Shown: piece after piece, positions 14,450-22,742 of the stretch | Position numbering within the stretch: the stretch's first letter is position 1 | How the letters are laid out: the number at the start of each line of letters is the position of its first letter | Source: an uncultured Lachnospiraceae bacterium | GTDB taxonomy: Bacteria; Bacillota; Clostridia; Lachnospirales; Lachnospiraceae | Reading direction: 5' to 3' | DNA: 32,108 nucleotides | NCBI GenBank assembly: GCA_910586095.1 | Contig: CAJUHQ010000026.1 | Location: 1 to 32,108, forward strand | The notes under the pieces: generated by a model | What the model was told of the DNA's origin: nothing | Databases searched by the model: none | What the model saw: the letters and a program-made list of their open reading frames with translations, nothing else | Program-made: the position numbers and the translations under genes

Positions 14450-14505
14450 ACGTGTTATACACGTTTGTGTTATACACGTTTGTGTTTTACACGTTTGTGT
14501 TTTAC
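14450..14505. repeat. 15-bp tandem repeats in the leuS leader
   Basis: Three full units of acgtttgtgttatac / acgtttgtgttttac (14461-14475, 14476-14490, 14491-14505) and one truncated unit (14450-14460) lie directly upstream of the leuS ribosome site. Each unit holds gtgt...acac half-sites, so the array is also full of overlapping short inverted repeats. They could act as operators or as a variable-number tract. Confidence 0.85.
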
Positions 14506-14579
14506 ACATCTGCCATATTTTGGAACACACACTCATCGATATTCTTCCCAATATTGCAAATATTTTATCGCAATCACCT

Positions 14580-15203
14580 TTATAATGCAAGTCCTTTATT
14601 TTTTTCCTTTAACATCTCTACTGCTGCTATAATCAAATCCGCACTCTGTGTCTTTGTAAATATAGTCGTGTCAATGGAAAGGTTATAATTAGCGGCTTTT
14701 CCCCACTCCCTATTCGTAAAATATCGATAGTATGTAGCTCTTGAGCGATCCTTGTGTGCAAGTTCTCTGCGTATACGTTCCTCTTGTCCGGTCACGCCTT
14801 CATGCCTTTGAACCCTCTTGACACGATGCTCCATACTCGCATATACAAACACATGAAAAACATCCATGCGATCCTTTAAGATACAATCTGCACCACGCCC
14901 CACAATCACACAGCTTCCCCGCTCTGCAATCTTATGAATCACCATATCTTGTGCTTCCTTAATCGCGTCATAAGGAATATCTGCCTGTCTGTAATGGGGT
15001 ATAAAACCACTTGACAAATCAATATAATCTTGATCTGACATACTTTCTCCGTTGTCTAATATCAATTGTTCATCAATATTCATCTCCTTGGCTACTGCTG
15101 CCACAATTTCCTTGTCAAAAAATGGATATCCCAATTTTTCTGCTAAGAGTTTTCCCACTGTATGTCCGCCACTTCCAGTCTCACGGCTTATTGTGATAAT
15201 CAT
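14580..15203 (-). CDS. Cytidylate-kinase-like protein (Cytidylate_kin2 type)
   Basis: 207 residues. A nucleotide-binding loop at the N terminus, SRETGSGGHTVGKLLA (about 6-21), is the variant P-loop of the cytidylate-kinase-like family. It is followed by a helical lid-like region and VIVGRGADCIL (about 98-108). The Arg-rich stretch RVKRVQRHEGVTGQEERIRR is typical of the lid. The substrate is not known for this family, and it is distinct from the housekeeping Cmk. The gene starts 15 bases after the chemoreceptor stop with little room for a promoter, so the two form an operon. Confidence 0.85.
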   Translation of the reverse strand: MIITISRETGSGGHTVGKLLAEKLGYPFFDKEIVAAVAKEMNIDEQLILDNGESMSDQDYIDLSSGFIPHYRQADIPYDAIKEAQDMVIHKIAERGSCVIVGRGADCILKDRMDVFHVFVYASMEHRVKRVQRHEGVTGQEERIRRELAHKDRSRATYYRYFTNREWGKAANYNLSIDTTIFTKTQSADLIIAAVEMLKEKNKGLAL

Positions 15204-15218
15204 AGAATCCCCCCTCTG

Positions 15219-16898
15219 TTATCTGCGCAGCTCAAATCTCTGAACAGAAACTTTTAACTCTTCTGCCTGCCTATTTAATACCTCTGCTGTAGATGCAGAC
15301 TTTTCTGCAGTAGATGCATTGGTCTGAACTACATCCGCAATCTGTTTCATTCCTTGAGTCAACTGATGAAGTGCTTGCGCCTGCTGTTGTGCAGAGTCTG
15401 CGATCTGTTTCACCAACTCAGTTGATTTATGTGCACCTGATACGCCTTCTAAAAGAGCCTGTGTCGTATCTGTAGAAAGCTCCATTCCCTGCTCAACTAA
15501 CTTCATTGAATTTTCTATTAACAGCGTGATATCCTGTGCCGCCGCAGAACTTTTGTTTGCTAAGTTTCTCACTTCCTCTGCGACCACTGCAAATCCTTTT
15601 CCCATCTGGCCGGCATGAGCCGCTTCCACAGCGGCATTGATTGCCAAAATATTCGTCTGAAAAGAGATCTCCTCAATTGTTTTAATAATTCCACCAATCT
15701 GATAAGATGCTTGTGAGATATCTTTCATAGCTGAGGTCAACTCTCCCATCTTTTGATTGCAAACCTCAAGTTGTGTTGTTGCCTGGAATGTGCACTTCTG
15801 TGCATCATCTGCATCAGAAGAAGTGTGATCTACCTGAGCAGACAGTTCTTGAATATTGGCAGAAAGTTGTTCTACTGCTGCTGCCTGCTTCACTGCTCCA
15901 CTTGAAAGAATCTGAGCATCTGACGCCATTTTTTCCGCTTCCTCAGACACATTTGCCGCTGTCATATTAATTCGAGACAATGCACTGTTTAGAGAATCCA
16001 AAATCTGTCTCATAGCATTTTGGATTGGTAAAAATTCTCCGCGATAACTTCCCTCGATCACCAAGTTCATTTTTCCCTGTGCCATCTGTGACATTTTTGT
16101 ATCGAGATCGTTTATGTATTTTTTAAGCTCTCGTTTTGTTTCATGGATAGACTCCACCAACATTCCGATTTCAGAAGTATTTGATTCCAATGAAAACGCC
16201 GCTGAAAGATTTCCCTGAGAAATCTCTTTCATCTGATCGCGCACTACAAATAATGGACGCAAGACTTTCCATCTGGTAATTATCATACTAAGCAATTGTA
16301 TGCTTCCTACGATTACTAAAGCCACTATCATGCTAATTTGAATATTCTTTGTTCTTTTTGTCAAAGCATCAACTTCTTTTAATGTTCTATTGTCCAATGT
16401 TGAAAGAAAATCTTCCTTTAACGCATTAATTTTCGTAATAGATGTGTTGTAAGCTGGTCCATACACATACGCGATAGCTTCCTCCATTTTTCCAGCCTGC
16501 ACATCATTCATAGCCTCCTCCTCGAGAGGCACTAATGTATTAGAAAGATTTGACATAGAATCAATCATTTCTTGTTCTTCATCTGTAATGCCAATCTCTT
16601 GCATTGTGGCAATACCAATATCGCGATTTTTTAAATTATATATTTCATTCCAATAATTATCATAGTGTTCTTGCTGTCCTGTCGCTGCAAAGGCACGCAC
16701 CTCATTCGTAAGATAGGCTGATCCATTCATAAATCGATTCGCATTGTAGGTTAATGCAAATCGTTCTTCACTGGCCTTATTCAATTGCCTGCTTACCTCA
16801 CTGTACTGAAACAATGAAATCACTAAGAACAAAAGTGATAAAATTGAGATTCCATTTAATATAAATGACAGTACAGACTGACTAATTGCTTTTTTCAA
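15219..16898 (-). CDS. Methyl-accepting chemotaxis protein
   Basis: 559 residues with the standard transmembrane receptor layout: TM1 (about 8-30), an extracellular helical sensor of ~155 residues resembling the four-helix-bundle (4HB_MCP) type, TM2 (about 187-207), HAMP (about 208-262), and a long cytoplasmic coiled coil with the signalling hairpin EEISFQTNILAINAAVEAA and GKGFAVVAEEVRNLA. The tip binds CheA/CheW, and the flanking Glu/Gln-rich helices carry methylation sites. There is no CheR-tethering pentapeptide at the C terminus (RFELRR). The ligand is unknown. The presence of a receptor implies a chemotaxis system, though no flagellar genes are in the window. GGAGGAGAG precedes the ATG, with a 14-bp palindrome just upstream. 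Confidence 0.95.
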   Translation of the reverse strand: MKKAISQSVLSFILNGISILSLLFLVISLFQYSEVSRQLNKASEERFALTYNANRFMNGSAYLTNEVRAFAATGQQEHYDNYWNEIYNLKNRDIGIATMQEIGITDEEQEMIDSMSNLSNTLVPLEEEAMNDVQAGKMEEAIAYVYGPAYNTSITKINALKEDFLSTLDNRTLKEVDALTKRTKNIQISMIVALVIVGSIQLLSMIITRWKVLRPLFVVRDQMKEISQGNLSAAFSLESNTSEIGMLVESIHETKRELKKYINDLDTKMSQMAQGKMNLVIEGSYRGEFLPIQNAMRQILDSLNSALSRINMTAANVSEEAEKMASDAQILSSGAVKQAAAVEQLSANIQELSAQVDHTSSDADDAQKCTFQATTQLEVCNQKMGELTSAMKDISQASYQIGGIIKTIEEISFQTNILAINAAVEAAHAGQMGKGFAVVAEEVRNLANKSSAAAQDITLLIENSMKLVEQGMELSTDTTQALLEGVSGAHKSTELVKQIADSAQQQAQALHQLTQGMKQIADVVQTNASTAEKSASTAEVLNRQAEELKVSVQRFELRR

Positions 16899-16916
16899 TT
16901 CAATCTCTCCTCCCTA

Positions 16917-16930
16917 TCTGCTTAAGCAGA
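16917..16930. repeat. 14-bp perfect palindrome upstream of the chemoreceptor RBS
   Basis: tctgcttaagcaga lies between the candidate promoter and the GGGAGGAGAG ribosome site. It is an operator candidate; no other copy was noticed in the window. Confidence 0.55.
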
Positions 16931-16989
16931 CATCTACAACCTCTTAAGAACATATTTTACGCCTCTAATTTTATTTGCAATTTAAAACT

Positions 16990-17018
16990 AGTTTACCCAA
17001 AATTGTCTCAAATTTCAA
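16990..17018 (-). promoter_or_regulatory. Candidate promoter for the chemoreceptor operon
   Basis: TTGAAA (17013-17018), a 17-base spacer and TAAACT (16990-16995) on the minus strand. This is a sigma-A type match; no sigma-D (motility) consensus with GCCGATA was found. Confidence 0.5.
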
Positions 17019-17123
17019 CTACAAAAATAAACACATTCTGTTGTTCATAAAACCCAATTATAGAAAACGATCACTTATACATGCAAGTTGCTAAAAGGTA
17101 GTTTCTATATGATATGTACTGTA

Positions 17124-18503
17124 CTATACACTTTGTGCTTTCCATTTTCCACTGGCATACTGTACTGCAAACAATACAAAGAGAAGCATATTGTGTGCAA
17201 TCATGCATCCCCATGCCGAAATAAGACCAAAGCCAAGCATCTGTGTGCAGACGAACGTCCCTAGAATACGTGCTCCCCACATACCAACTACATTGTAAAT
17301 AAATGGTGCGACTGTCTTTCCAATCCCTTGCATCATCCCTTCAATCACAATAGGCACACCATAAAACGGTTCTGATATTGCAACCATTTTTAGAACTGTA
17401 GTTCCTAATGTAATCACTTCCTGATCCTTGGAAAATAGCATGACTAACTGTGGGGCAAAGATAAAAAGCAATCCTCCAGACACTACCATCAATCCCACCT
17501 CAAGGAAAAGAATCACTCTTGCCAAACGTTGCAATCTATCTTTATCCATCGCTCCCCATGCATTTCCGGCAAGTGTCGCAGCAGCCGTCTGCATCCCCCA
17601 CCCTGGAATATAAAAAGCTGATTCCACAGTGTTGGCAATGGTGTGTGCCGCTGTCGCAATCCCTCCAAGAGAATTAATCATAGATGCAAATGCCACATAT
17701 CCAAGAGAAGTGGCAAATCGCTGTAGCATATTGGGAAACGCAATGCGTAGACAAGGCTTCAAAACGTTCCAATCAGGGCGCAAGCTTTGCCCACGAGGTG
17801 ATATTTGTTTGTGTCGCCAAAGTTTATATGTAATCGCAATTCCGCCACTAGTATACGCAATTGCACTAGCCAAGGCAGCTCCCTCAATCCCAAGCCCTGC
17901 CCCAGGAATCCGCCAAACTTTCTCTCCTACATCTATCATTCGTGTGGGATATATCAGAAAAAAGTTCAACACAATATTGATGAGATTCACTGCTCCTCCA
18001 ACCCACATTGGCGTTTTGGTATCACCGACTGCGCGCAAAAGTGTACCAAATATAATGCTGGCACAACGAAACAACATGGGTAAATACAAAACTAGGAAGT
18101 AGCGCGCCGCCATCTCCTGAATAGCAACATCCACGCGCATCCACACAGGCACTTTACTGCTTACGCCCACTGTCAACACTGTAAAAAAAATTCCTACTAT
18201 CAGCACTGCTATCACTGCCTGCCCTGCGGCTTTTTTTGCTTGTTGTTCATGTCCTGCTCCAATGGATTGTGCGATATACGCCAAAAAACCAACACTGATT
18301 GCGGAGATCGTACTTCCGATCAGCCAATTTACAGTGCTAGTAGCTCCTACAGCCGCCGTTGCTTGCGTACCTAAAGTTCCAACCATAGCTGTGTCAATAT
18401 ATTGAACTGCTGTATGCATCAGTTGCTCTAACATGGTTGGCCATGCCAATGCCAATATAATTGGTAACATTGTCAGATTATCATTCTCTTTTATTCGTTT
18501 CAT
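17124..18503 (-). CDS. MATE-family efflux transporter
   Basis: 459 residues with about 12 hydrophobic helices in two homologous halves. The N half has LAWPTMLEQLMHTAVQYIDTAMVG and the second half the matching AFPNMLQRFATSLGYVAFASM, which are the family's repeat starts. It is a polytopic membrane antiporter that exports drugs or cationic metabolites using Na+ or H+. The substrate cannot be told. The weak AGGAAAG site is 4-5 bases before the ATG. A hairpin at 18531-18570 occupies the start of its likely transcript, so expression may be controlled post-initiation. Confidence 0.93.
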   Translation of the reverse strand: MKRIKENDNLTMLPIILALAWPTMLEQLMHTAVQYIDTAMVGTLGTQATAAVGATSTVNWLIGSTISAISVGFLAYIAQSIGAGHEQQAKKAAGQAVIAVLIVGIFFTVLTVGVSSKVPVWMRVDVAIQEMAARYFLVLYLPMLFRCASIIFGTLLRAVGDTKTPMWVGGAVNLINIVLNFFLIYPTRMIDVGEKVWRIPGAGLGIEGAALASAIAYTSGGIAITYKLWRHKQISPRGQSLRPDWNVLKPCLRIAFPNMLQRFATSLGYVAFASMINSLGGIATAAHTIANTVESAFYIPGWGMQTAAATLAGNAWGAMDKDRLQRLARVILFLEVGLMVVSGGLLFIFAPQLVMLFSKDQEVITLGTTVLKMVAISEPFYGVPIVIEGMMQGIGKTVAPFIYNVVGMWGARILGTFVCTQMLGFGLISAWGCMIAHNMLLFVLFAVQYASGKWKAQSV

Positions 18504-18530
18504 TATTCTTTCCTGACTATTCCAATTTCG

Positions 18531-18570
18531 CTTGTAAGGGGCCTATACTTCTGTATAAGCCCCTTACAAG
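18531..18570 (-). promoter_or_regulatory. Long 5' hairpin in the MATE gene leader
   Basis: cttgtaaggggc (18531-18542) and gccccttacaag (18559-18570) are exact complements. The stem continues through tatac/gtata after one mismatch and closes on a four-base loop. On the minus strand no T-run follows; on the plus strand a loose T-rich stretch starts after 11 bases. It could be an attenuator, a 5' stabiliser, or the terminator of the upstream L,D-transpeptidase gene. Confidence 0.6.
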
Positions 18571-18575
18571 GTCCT

Positions 18576-18605
18576 ATTCTATTTTTTGTAACGCTGTTTT
18601 GTCAA
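18576..18605 (-). promoter_or_regulatory. Promoter for the MATE transporter gene
   Basis: TTGACA (18600-18605), an 18-base spacer and TAGAAT (18576-18581) on the minus strand. The predicted start at about 18569 is the first base of the 5' hairpin. A second TTGACA (18631-18636) with TATAAA 15 bases further (18610-18615) may be a weaker tandem promoter. Confidence 0.65.
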
Positions 18606-18671
18606 ATTCTTTATACAACATCTGTCTTTTTGTCAACACAAGATACAATAGACAACACATACAGTTGCAAT

Positions 18672-20354
18672 TTACAAAACTGCTGTAGGATCTATCGTTT
18701 CTGGTAAGCCATTCTCCGGTGCTACTTCATTCTCTGGTATCACTTCATTGTCTGGTACTGTTACATCTGGCAACACATTATTGTTGTCTGGGCTAATTTG
18801 ATTTTCTGTGTCAATTGGTTCTGGTGGTACCTCTGGCAATATCACTTCCTCTGGAGAAACCACTACTTCTGGTGGTGTCTCTGACTCTGGCGATGTCACC
18901 GTTTCCGGTGGTGTCTCTGGCTCTGATACTATGTATTCTGTGCCTTTTAGATAATAGCAGAGTATTGGCATCCCTTTTTCTATATTCTCATAAATTATCT
19001 TTGCCGCATCAGGAGGCAAATTGATGCAACCATGTGATCCGTTCCTCTTATAAATATTCTTACCAAAACTACTGCGCCAAGAACTATCATGTAGTCCAAT
19101 GTTGCCATTAAAAGGCATCCAATACGATACAGGAGTAGCGTATCCCTCACCTTTTAATGTTGCATTTCTTTCTTTATATGTCAGTGGAAATGCACCCGCA
19201 GGCGTTGCCCAACCTCTTGACTCATTCCCTGACACAAAATCTGACTCAACTAAAAGTTCCCCTTCTTTATAAAAAAACAAATGCTGCGCAGAAAGATTAA
19301 TCTCTACATATGTATCACCATAATCTGGTTTTGTATGACTTGCTGCCCTCTGGTGATAAATTGGTTCTCTATCCTGACTCTCACAGTTTAAGAGCGCCGC
19401 TGTCAAGGCATCTACCTCCTCCGGCTGATTGACTAACCATCCATAAGGTCCTGTGGAAATTGTAACAGTCTGCCCATAAGAAGTTTCTAATGTTTTAGGC
19501 GCATATGCTGTATTATATTTTCTTGCCATACTTCTGACATATTCTTTAATTTGTTCCTGATCGAAAGAAATGCTTCCGTCTGGTTCCTGTGTCATCCAAT
19601 CATAGAATACACTGGCATCTACTGTCTCGATTGCATCATCAAAATGATAGACAATTTTAGTTTCTAAATGTGGTTTCCATAAATCATACTGTGCAACTAA
19701 TGTCGCATCATCTTGTTTGACTGAAGGCTCCTTATATAGATGCAATTCCTCGAGCGAAAGTTCTGTTATAGCATGCTCCACTGCATTGATAACCTGCTTC
19801 TTAAATTCCTTAATCAAAACCTTACTTCCTGGATCTTCTGGCACAATGCGAAGTCCTTCCTGAGAATCATATGCCAAATATGCATCCTTTGGCTCTTGCA
19901 TATTTTTGGGATCGATACAAGCTAGCCTAGCAATCAATTGTTTTAATTTTGTCTCATCATACTCTGTCAACATAGACAATTCATATTCCGTGTGATTAAA
20001 AAGAGAGCTACCCCACTCCCAAATCTGCTGTTGTGATACAATATCCTCCAATGTCTCATCATACTGAAGTCGCAGACCAAAATCTTCTCCATGAATATAT
20101 TCTTCTGCTCCTTCTCTTGTATAAATCTTTAATGTATACGTCTGTGCTTCACTTGTAATATTTTCACGTGCTTGTTCTGGTGTCATCCCTGACACACTTC
20201 TGCCATTTATGGTGATATTCAGAAAGAAATGCGTTCTAAAATACAACCCTACCATAAAGTATGTTGCTATAAGGCAAATCAATACACCACCCGAAACCAA
20301 AAGGCAAAATTTTTTCCACTTTTTTCCCTTCTCTTTTTCTTTTTCCATATCCAT
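18672..20354 (-). CDS. Membrane-anchored L,D-transpeptidase (YkuD) with a Pro/Glu-rich tail
   Basis: 560 residues. A short Lys/Glu N terminus and one transmembrane helix (about 16-38) are followed by a large extracellular region of two repeated modules like those of the PG_binding_4 / VanW-adjacent type. A YkuD domain (about 349-470) carries the catalytic motif HGCINLP (Cys443, His441) and an upstream H in GLHDSSW. The last ~80 residues are a Pro/Glu/Val-rich spacer. The enzyme forms 3-3 crosslinks in peptidoglycan or attaches proteins to it; beta-lactam response cannot be judged. The start is placed at the ATG at 20352-20354, because the longer frame's TTG start at 20423 lies in the -35 box of a good promoter (20395-20423). 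The SD, AAGCGAG, is weak. Confidence 0.9.
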   Translation of the reverse strand: MDMEKEKEKGKKWKKFCLLVSGGVLICLIATYFMVGLYFRTHFFLNITINGRSVSGMTPEQARENITSEAQTYTLKIYTREGAEEYIHGEDFGLRLQYDETLEDIVSQQQIWEWGSSLFNHTEYELSMLTEYDETKLKQLIARLACIDPKNMQEPKDAYLAYDSQEGLRIVPEDPGSKVLIKEFKKQVINAVEHAITELSLEELHLYKEPSVKQDDATLVAQYDLWKPHLETKIVYHFDDAIETVDASVFYDWMTQEPDGSISFDQEQIKEYVRSMARKYNTAYAPKTLETSYGQTVTISTGPYGWLVNQPEEVDALTAALLNCESQDREPIYHQRAASHTKPDYGDTYVEINLSAQHLFFYKEGELLVESDFVSGNESRGWATPAGAFPLTYKERNATLKGEGYATPVSYWMPFNGNIGLHDSSWRSSFGKNIYKRNGSHGCINLPPDAAKIIYENIEKGMPILCYYLKGTEYIVSEPETPPETVTSPESETPPEVVVSPEEVILPEVPPEPIDTENQISPDNNNVLPDVTVPDNEVIPENEVAPENGLPETIDPTAVL

Positions 20355-20394
20355 ATATGTATGCTCGCTTTCTTTAAACAAATATACTAACTTT

Positions 20395-20423
20395 ATCATA
20401 TCGTATATTTTAGACCGCTGCAA
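20395..20423 (-). promoter_or_regulatory. Promoter of the L,D-transpeptidase gene
   Basis: TTGCAG (20418-20423), a 17-base spacer and TATGAT (20395-20400) on the minus strand, 41 bases before the chosen start codon. This indicates independent transcription from the GNAT gene upstream. Confidence 0.75.
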
Positions 20424-20449
20424 ATAGAAATTTTAGGAATTTATGCAAT

Positions 20450-20926
20450 TCACAAAATTTGCTCCATCCCGACTTTTTGTGGCACAAATCCACATTTCTC
20501 ATAGAATTTTTGAGCATCTTTATTACAGCTCCAGACATTCAATGTTACATTGTAACAATCTTGCTCTCGCGCAAATTGAACTACATATTCATACAATCTT
20601 CTACCAATATGATGGCCTCGTATTTGCTCATCCACACACAAATCATCAATATAAAGTGTCTTAATTTCAGTCAAAATATTGTCTCCAATATGCTGACTAA
20701 TTACACAAAATGCATAACCTACTATCATTTCATTCTCATCTACTCCCACAAAGATAGGTCTTTCATCATTGTGTATAAGCGTTATCAACTCTTTGTCTGT
20801 ATATTTCTTGGCGTTTGCCTTAAATAGATCTGGCCTGCCATTATGATGTACCATTAATACTTGTCTGAGCAATTGATTGATGCCTTCTAGATCTTTTTCT
20901 TGTGCACGTCGTATCTCTATATTCAT
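20450..20926 (-). CDS. GNAT-family N-acetyltransferase
   Basis: 158 residues, one GNAT domain. It begins MNIEIRRAQEKDLEGINQLL, has the central strand IVGYAFCVI, the acetyl-CoA binding motif A VDEQIRGHHIGRRLYEYVV (about 104-122; Q/R-x-x-G-x-G/A) and the motif B end NVTLNVWSCNKDAQKFYEKCGF. The acceptor substrate is unknown; these residues resemble RimI-like or small-molecule acetyltransferases. AGGAG lies 7 bases before the ATG at 20926; a longer frame exists but lacks an RBS. A hairpin cgctat/atagcg (20948-20965) sits just upstream of that site and may influence translation. Confidence 0.9.
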   Translation of the reverse strand: MNIEIRRAQEKDLEGINQLLRQVLMVHHNGRPDLFKANAKKYTDKELITLIHNDERPIFVGVDENEMIVGYAFCVISQHIGDNILTEIKTLYIDDLCVDEQIRGHHIGRRLYEYVVQFAREQDCYNVTLNVWSCNKDAQKFYEKCGFVPQKVGMEQIL

Positions 20927-20947
20927 TTCTATACTCCTTGCGCGCCA

Positions 20948-20999
20948 CGCTATCACTCAATAGCGTTACTTCATACCAACTATTGCATTACCAACTATT
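20948..20999. repeat. Hairpin and short direct repeats upstream of the GNAT gene
   Basis: cgctat (20948-20953) and atagcg (20960-20965) form a perfect 6-bp stem about 10 bases upstream of the ribosome site. Two direct repeats of accaactatt (20975-20984 and 20990-20999) lie next to it. The rest of the 303-base gap (20927-21229) is AT-rich and holds only the hairpin at 21133-21163. Confidence 0.45.
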
Positions 21000-21132
21000 T
21001 TTTACTTCAATTTCTTTTTATATTTCATTGTCTGACTATTCTCAAAAAGCCTCTTTATTTATTGTTGTCCATTTGTTGTTAGACATTCTCTTTTATTTTT
21101 GATATACCTGCTTTTGAGCACCAACACAAATT

Positions 21133-21163
21133 GCCCTAAGGCTGTATTTTGTCACCTTAGGGC
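21133..21163 (-). terminator. Terminator-like hairpin after ldh
   Basis: gccctaagg (21133-21141) and ccttagggc (21155-21163) pair perfectly across a 13-base loop, 67 bases after the ldh stop. The following AATTTGTGTT on the minus strand is only moderately T-rich. Confidence 0.6.
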
Positions 21164-21229
21164 TATAGAAATCCCATATAACATAAATCGTTATACTGCC
21201 TGCAAATGACAGGCTTTATCCTAATTTAT

Positions 21230-22186
21230 TTATAATGAAAGTCCCTTCAACACCTCTGCAAGCGTATCGGCTGACGCCTTAAGCTTCACTTGTTCCTCAT
21301 TGCTAAGTGAGATAGGAACACGCGTTTCCACTCCATTGCTGCCCAATACTGCTGGCATACTCAAAGCAATTCCCTCAATGCCATATTCATCATGTATCAT
21401 ACGTGATATAGGAAGAATGGAGCGCTCATTTCTTATAATAGCTTCACAGATTCGACGAACTGACATCGCAATTCCATAGTATGTTGCCCTCTTTTTTGCA
21501 ATAATTTCATAGGCACAATTCTTGACCTGTTCAGCAATTCGCTCCATTGATTCTTCATGCTGAAAATGTCCTCGCATCTCACAGAAGTCATTTAGTGGCA
21601 CTCCAGAAACATTTGCACTACTCCATGCGGCAATTTCGCTATCTCCATGCTCTCCTATAATAAACGCATGAACACTCTTGCTATCTACATCCAAATGCTC
21701 TCCTAACTGATACTTTAATCGCGCACTGTCAAGCACAGTTCCAGAACCTAATACTCTGTTTTCTGGCATATTGCTGAGTTTGCATGCCACATAAGTGAGT
21801 ATATCTACAGGATTTGACACAATCAACAAGATTCCTTGATAATCTCTACCTGCTATCTGCGGTATAATACTCTTGTATATGCCCACATTTTTGTGTACCA
21901 AATCAAGCCTTGTCTCATCAGGCTTCTGATTTGCTCCAGCAGTAACTATAACAATTGCCGCATCTACAATGTCATCATAATCGCCTGCATAAATATCCAC
22001 ATGACCAACAAAAGGAATACCATGTGCAATATCTAATGCTTCTCCCTCTGCCTTATCATGATCTGCATCAATCAATACCATCTCTGAGAACAATCCACTC
22101 TGCATCAGACAAAATGCAGTGGCAGACCCTACAAAACCACATCCAATAATTGCCACTTTTCTGTTGTTAATAATTGCCTTTCCCAT
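21230..22186 (-). CDS. ldh: L-lactate dehydrogenase
   Basis: 318 residues. It has an N-terminal Rossmann NAD-binding domain (IIGCGFVGSATAF, about 13-25, with the GxGxxG variant), the substrate-loop AGANQKPDETR (84-93) with Gln87 in place of the Arg of malate dehydrogenases, Arg156 in the catalytic region, and the proton-donor His180 in IGEHGDSE. The enzyme reduces pyruvate to L-lactate with NADH, the usual fermentative sink in these anaerobes; fructose-1,6-bisphosphate activation is common in this family but not proved here. AAGGAGG precedes the ATG. The promoter region contains a TATAAT box and a 13-bp palindrome, which may allow redox control. Confidence 0.97.
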   Translation of the reverse strand: MGKAIINNRKVAIIGCGFVGSATAFCLMQSGLFSEMVLIDADHDKAEGEALDIAHGIPFVGHVDIYAGDYDDIVDAAIVIVTAGANQKPDETRLDLVHKNVGIYKSIIPQIAGRDYQGILLIVSNPVDILTYVACKLSNMPENRVLGSGTVLDSARLKYQLGEHLDVDSKSVHAFIIGEHGDSEIAAWSSANVSGVPLNDFCEMRGHFQHEESMERIAEQVKNCAYEIIAKKRATYYGIAMSVRRICEAIIRNERSILPISRMIHDEYGIEGIALSMPAVLGSNGVETRVPISLSNEEQVKLKASADTLAEVLKGLSL

Positions 22187-22246
22187 CCAAAAACCTCCTT
22201 AATTTTTTATTGTGCACTACTTTTATTTGCCAGGATACATAGATTG

Positions 22247-22269
22247 ATTATACCTTGTTATATAATAAC
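22247..22269 (-). promoter_or_regulatory. ldh promoter -10 with operator-like palindrome
   Basis: TATAAT (22247-22252 complement) lies 61 bases before the ldh start. A perfect GTTAT-N3-ATAAC palindrome (22257-22269) sits in its spacer region. No good -35 was found. The location suits a repressor. A Rex-type site is possible, but the sequence is only a partial match to the TTGTTAA-N4-TTAACAA pattern. Confidence 0.45.
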
Positions 22270-22299
22270 CCCTTTTCTATCTTATCATACACTAATTCA

Positions 22300-22704
22300 C
22301 TACACTGCAAAACCATTAGAGGTCATATAAGCCACCTGATTTTGAAGCTCATCCCGAACCTCTATCGCATAATAGCAGGTTCTTTTTCCCTGTTTGATTC
22401 GTTTCGCCTCCGCAATTAGACATTCTCCTTTTGCTTTTCCAAGAAAACTAATCGAAGCCTCCAGTGATACCTGTGGATTTTGATTCCAATTTGCTGCCAC
22501 TGCAAAGGCAAAATCTGCCAAAGTAAATATTGCACCTCCCATTACTGCCCCCAGTGCATTACGGTGTGATGCCTGTAGTTGCATAGAACACTTTGCATAC
22601 CCATCATCCACTTCCTCTATCACTGCACCATTTACTGTGGCAAATCGATCCTGGGAAAATCGTTCTCTTACATCAGACAATGTTATGTGCTTGTTCTCGT
22701 CCAT
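22300..22704 (-). CDS. PaaI-like hotdog-fold thioesterase
   Basis: 134 residues, one hotdog domain of the PaaI/4HBT type. The N-terminal segment ends at GYAKCSMQLQ. The active-site region NALGAVMGGAIFTLADFAFAVAAN carries the family pattern except that the His of the usual HGG is Met here. The SLEASISFLGKAKGE and CYYAIEVRDE strands follow. It probably cleaves an acyl-CoA thioester in the cytosol; substrate unknown. A GAGGAG site precedes the ATG. It lies 38 bases after the unknown 22743-23204 gene, in the same direction, so they probably form one transcript. Confidence 0.88.
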   Translation of the reverse strand: MDENKHITLSDVRERFSQDRFATVNGAVIEEVDDGYAKCSMQLQASHRNALGAVMGGAIFTLADFAFAVAANWNQNPQVSLEASISFLGKAKGECLIAEAKRIKQGKRTCYYAIEVRDELQNQVAYMTSNGFAV

Positions 22705-22742
22705 ACCAAATTCTCCTCTTTATCTACTTTCCACTCCTATTT

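Noticed and set aside
14450..14505. CRISPR-like or T-box-like reading of the leuS leader repeats
   Set aside because: No spacers, and no AGGGTGGAACCGCG antiterminator motif or specifier region.
16899..17123. Motility sigma-factor promoter for the chemoreceptor
   Set aside because: No TAAA-N15-GCCGATA arrangement was found; only a sigma-A-like match is present.
22251..22270. Firm call of a Rex operator upstream of ldh
   Set aside because: The palindrome is real, but only one half matches the TTGTTAA-N4-TTAACAA pattern, so I kept it as an operator-like site only.
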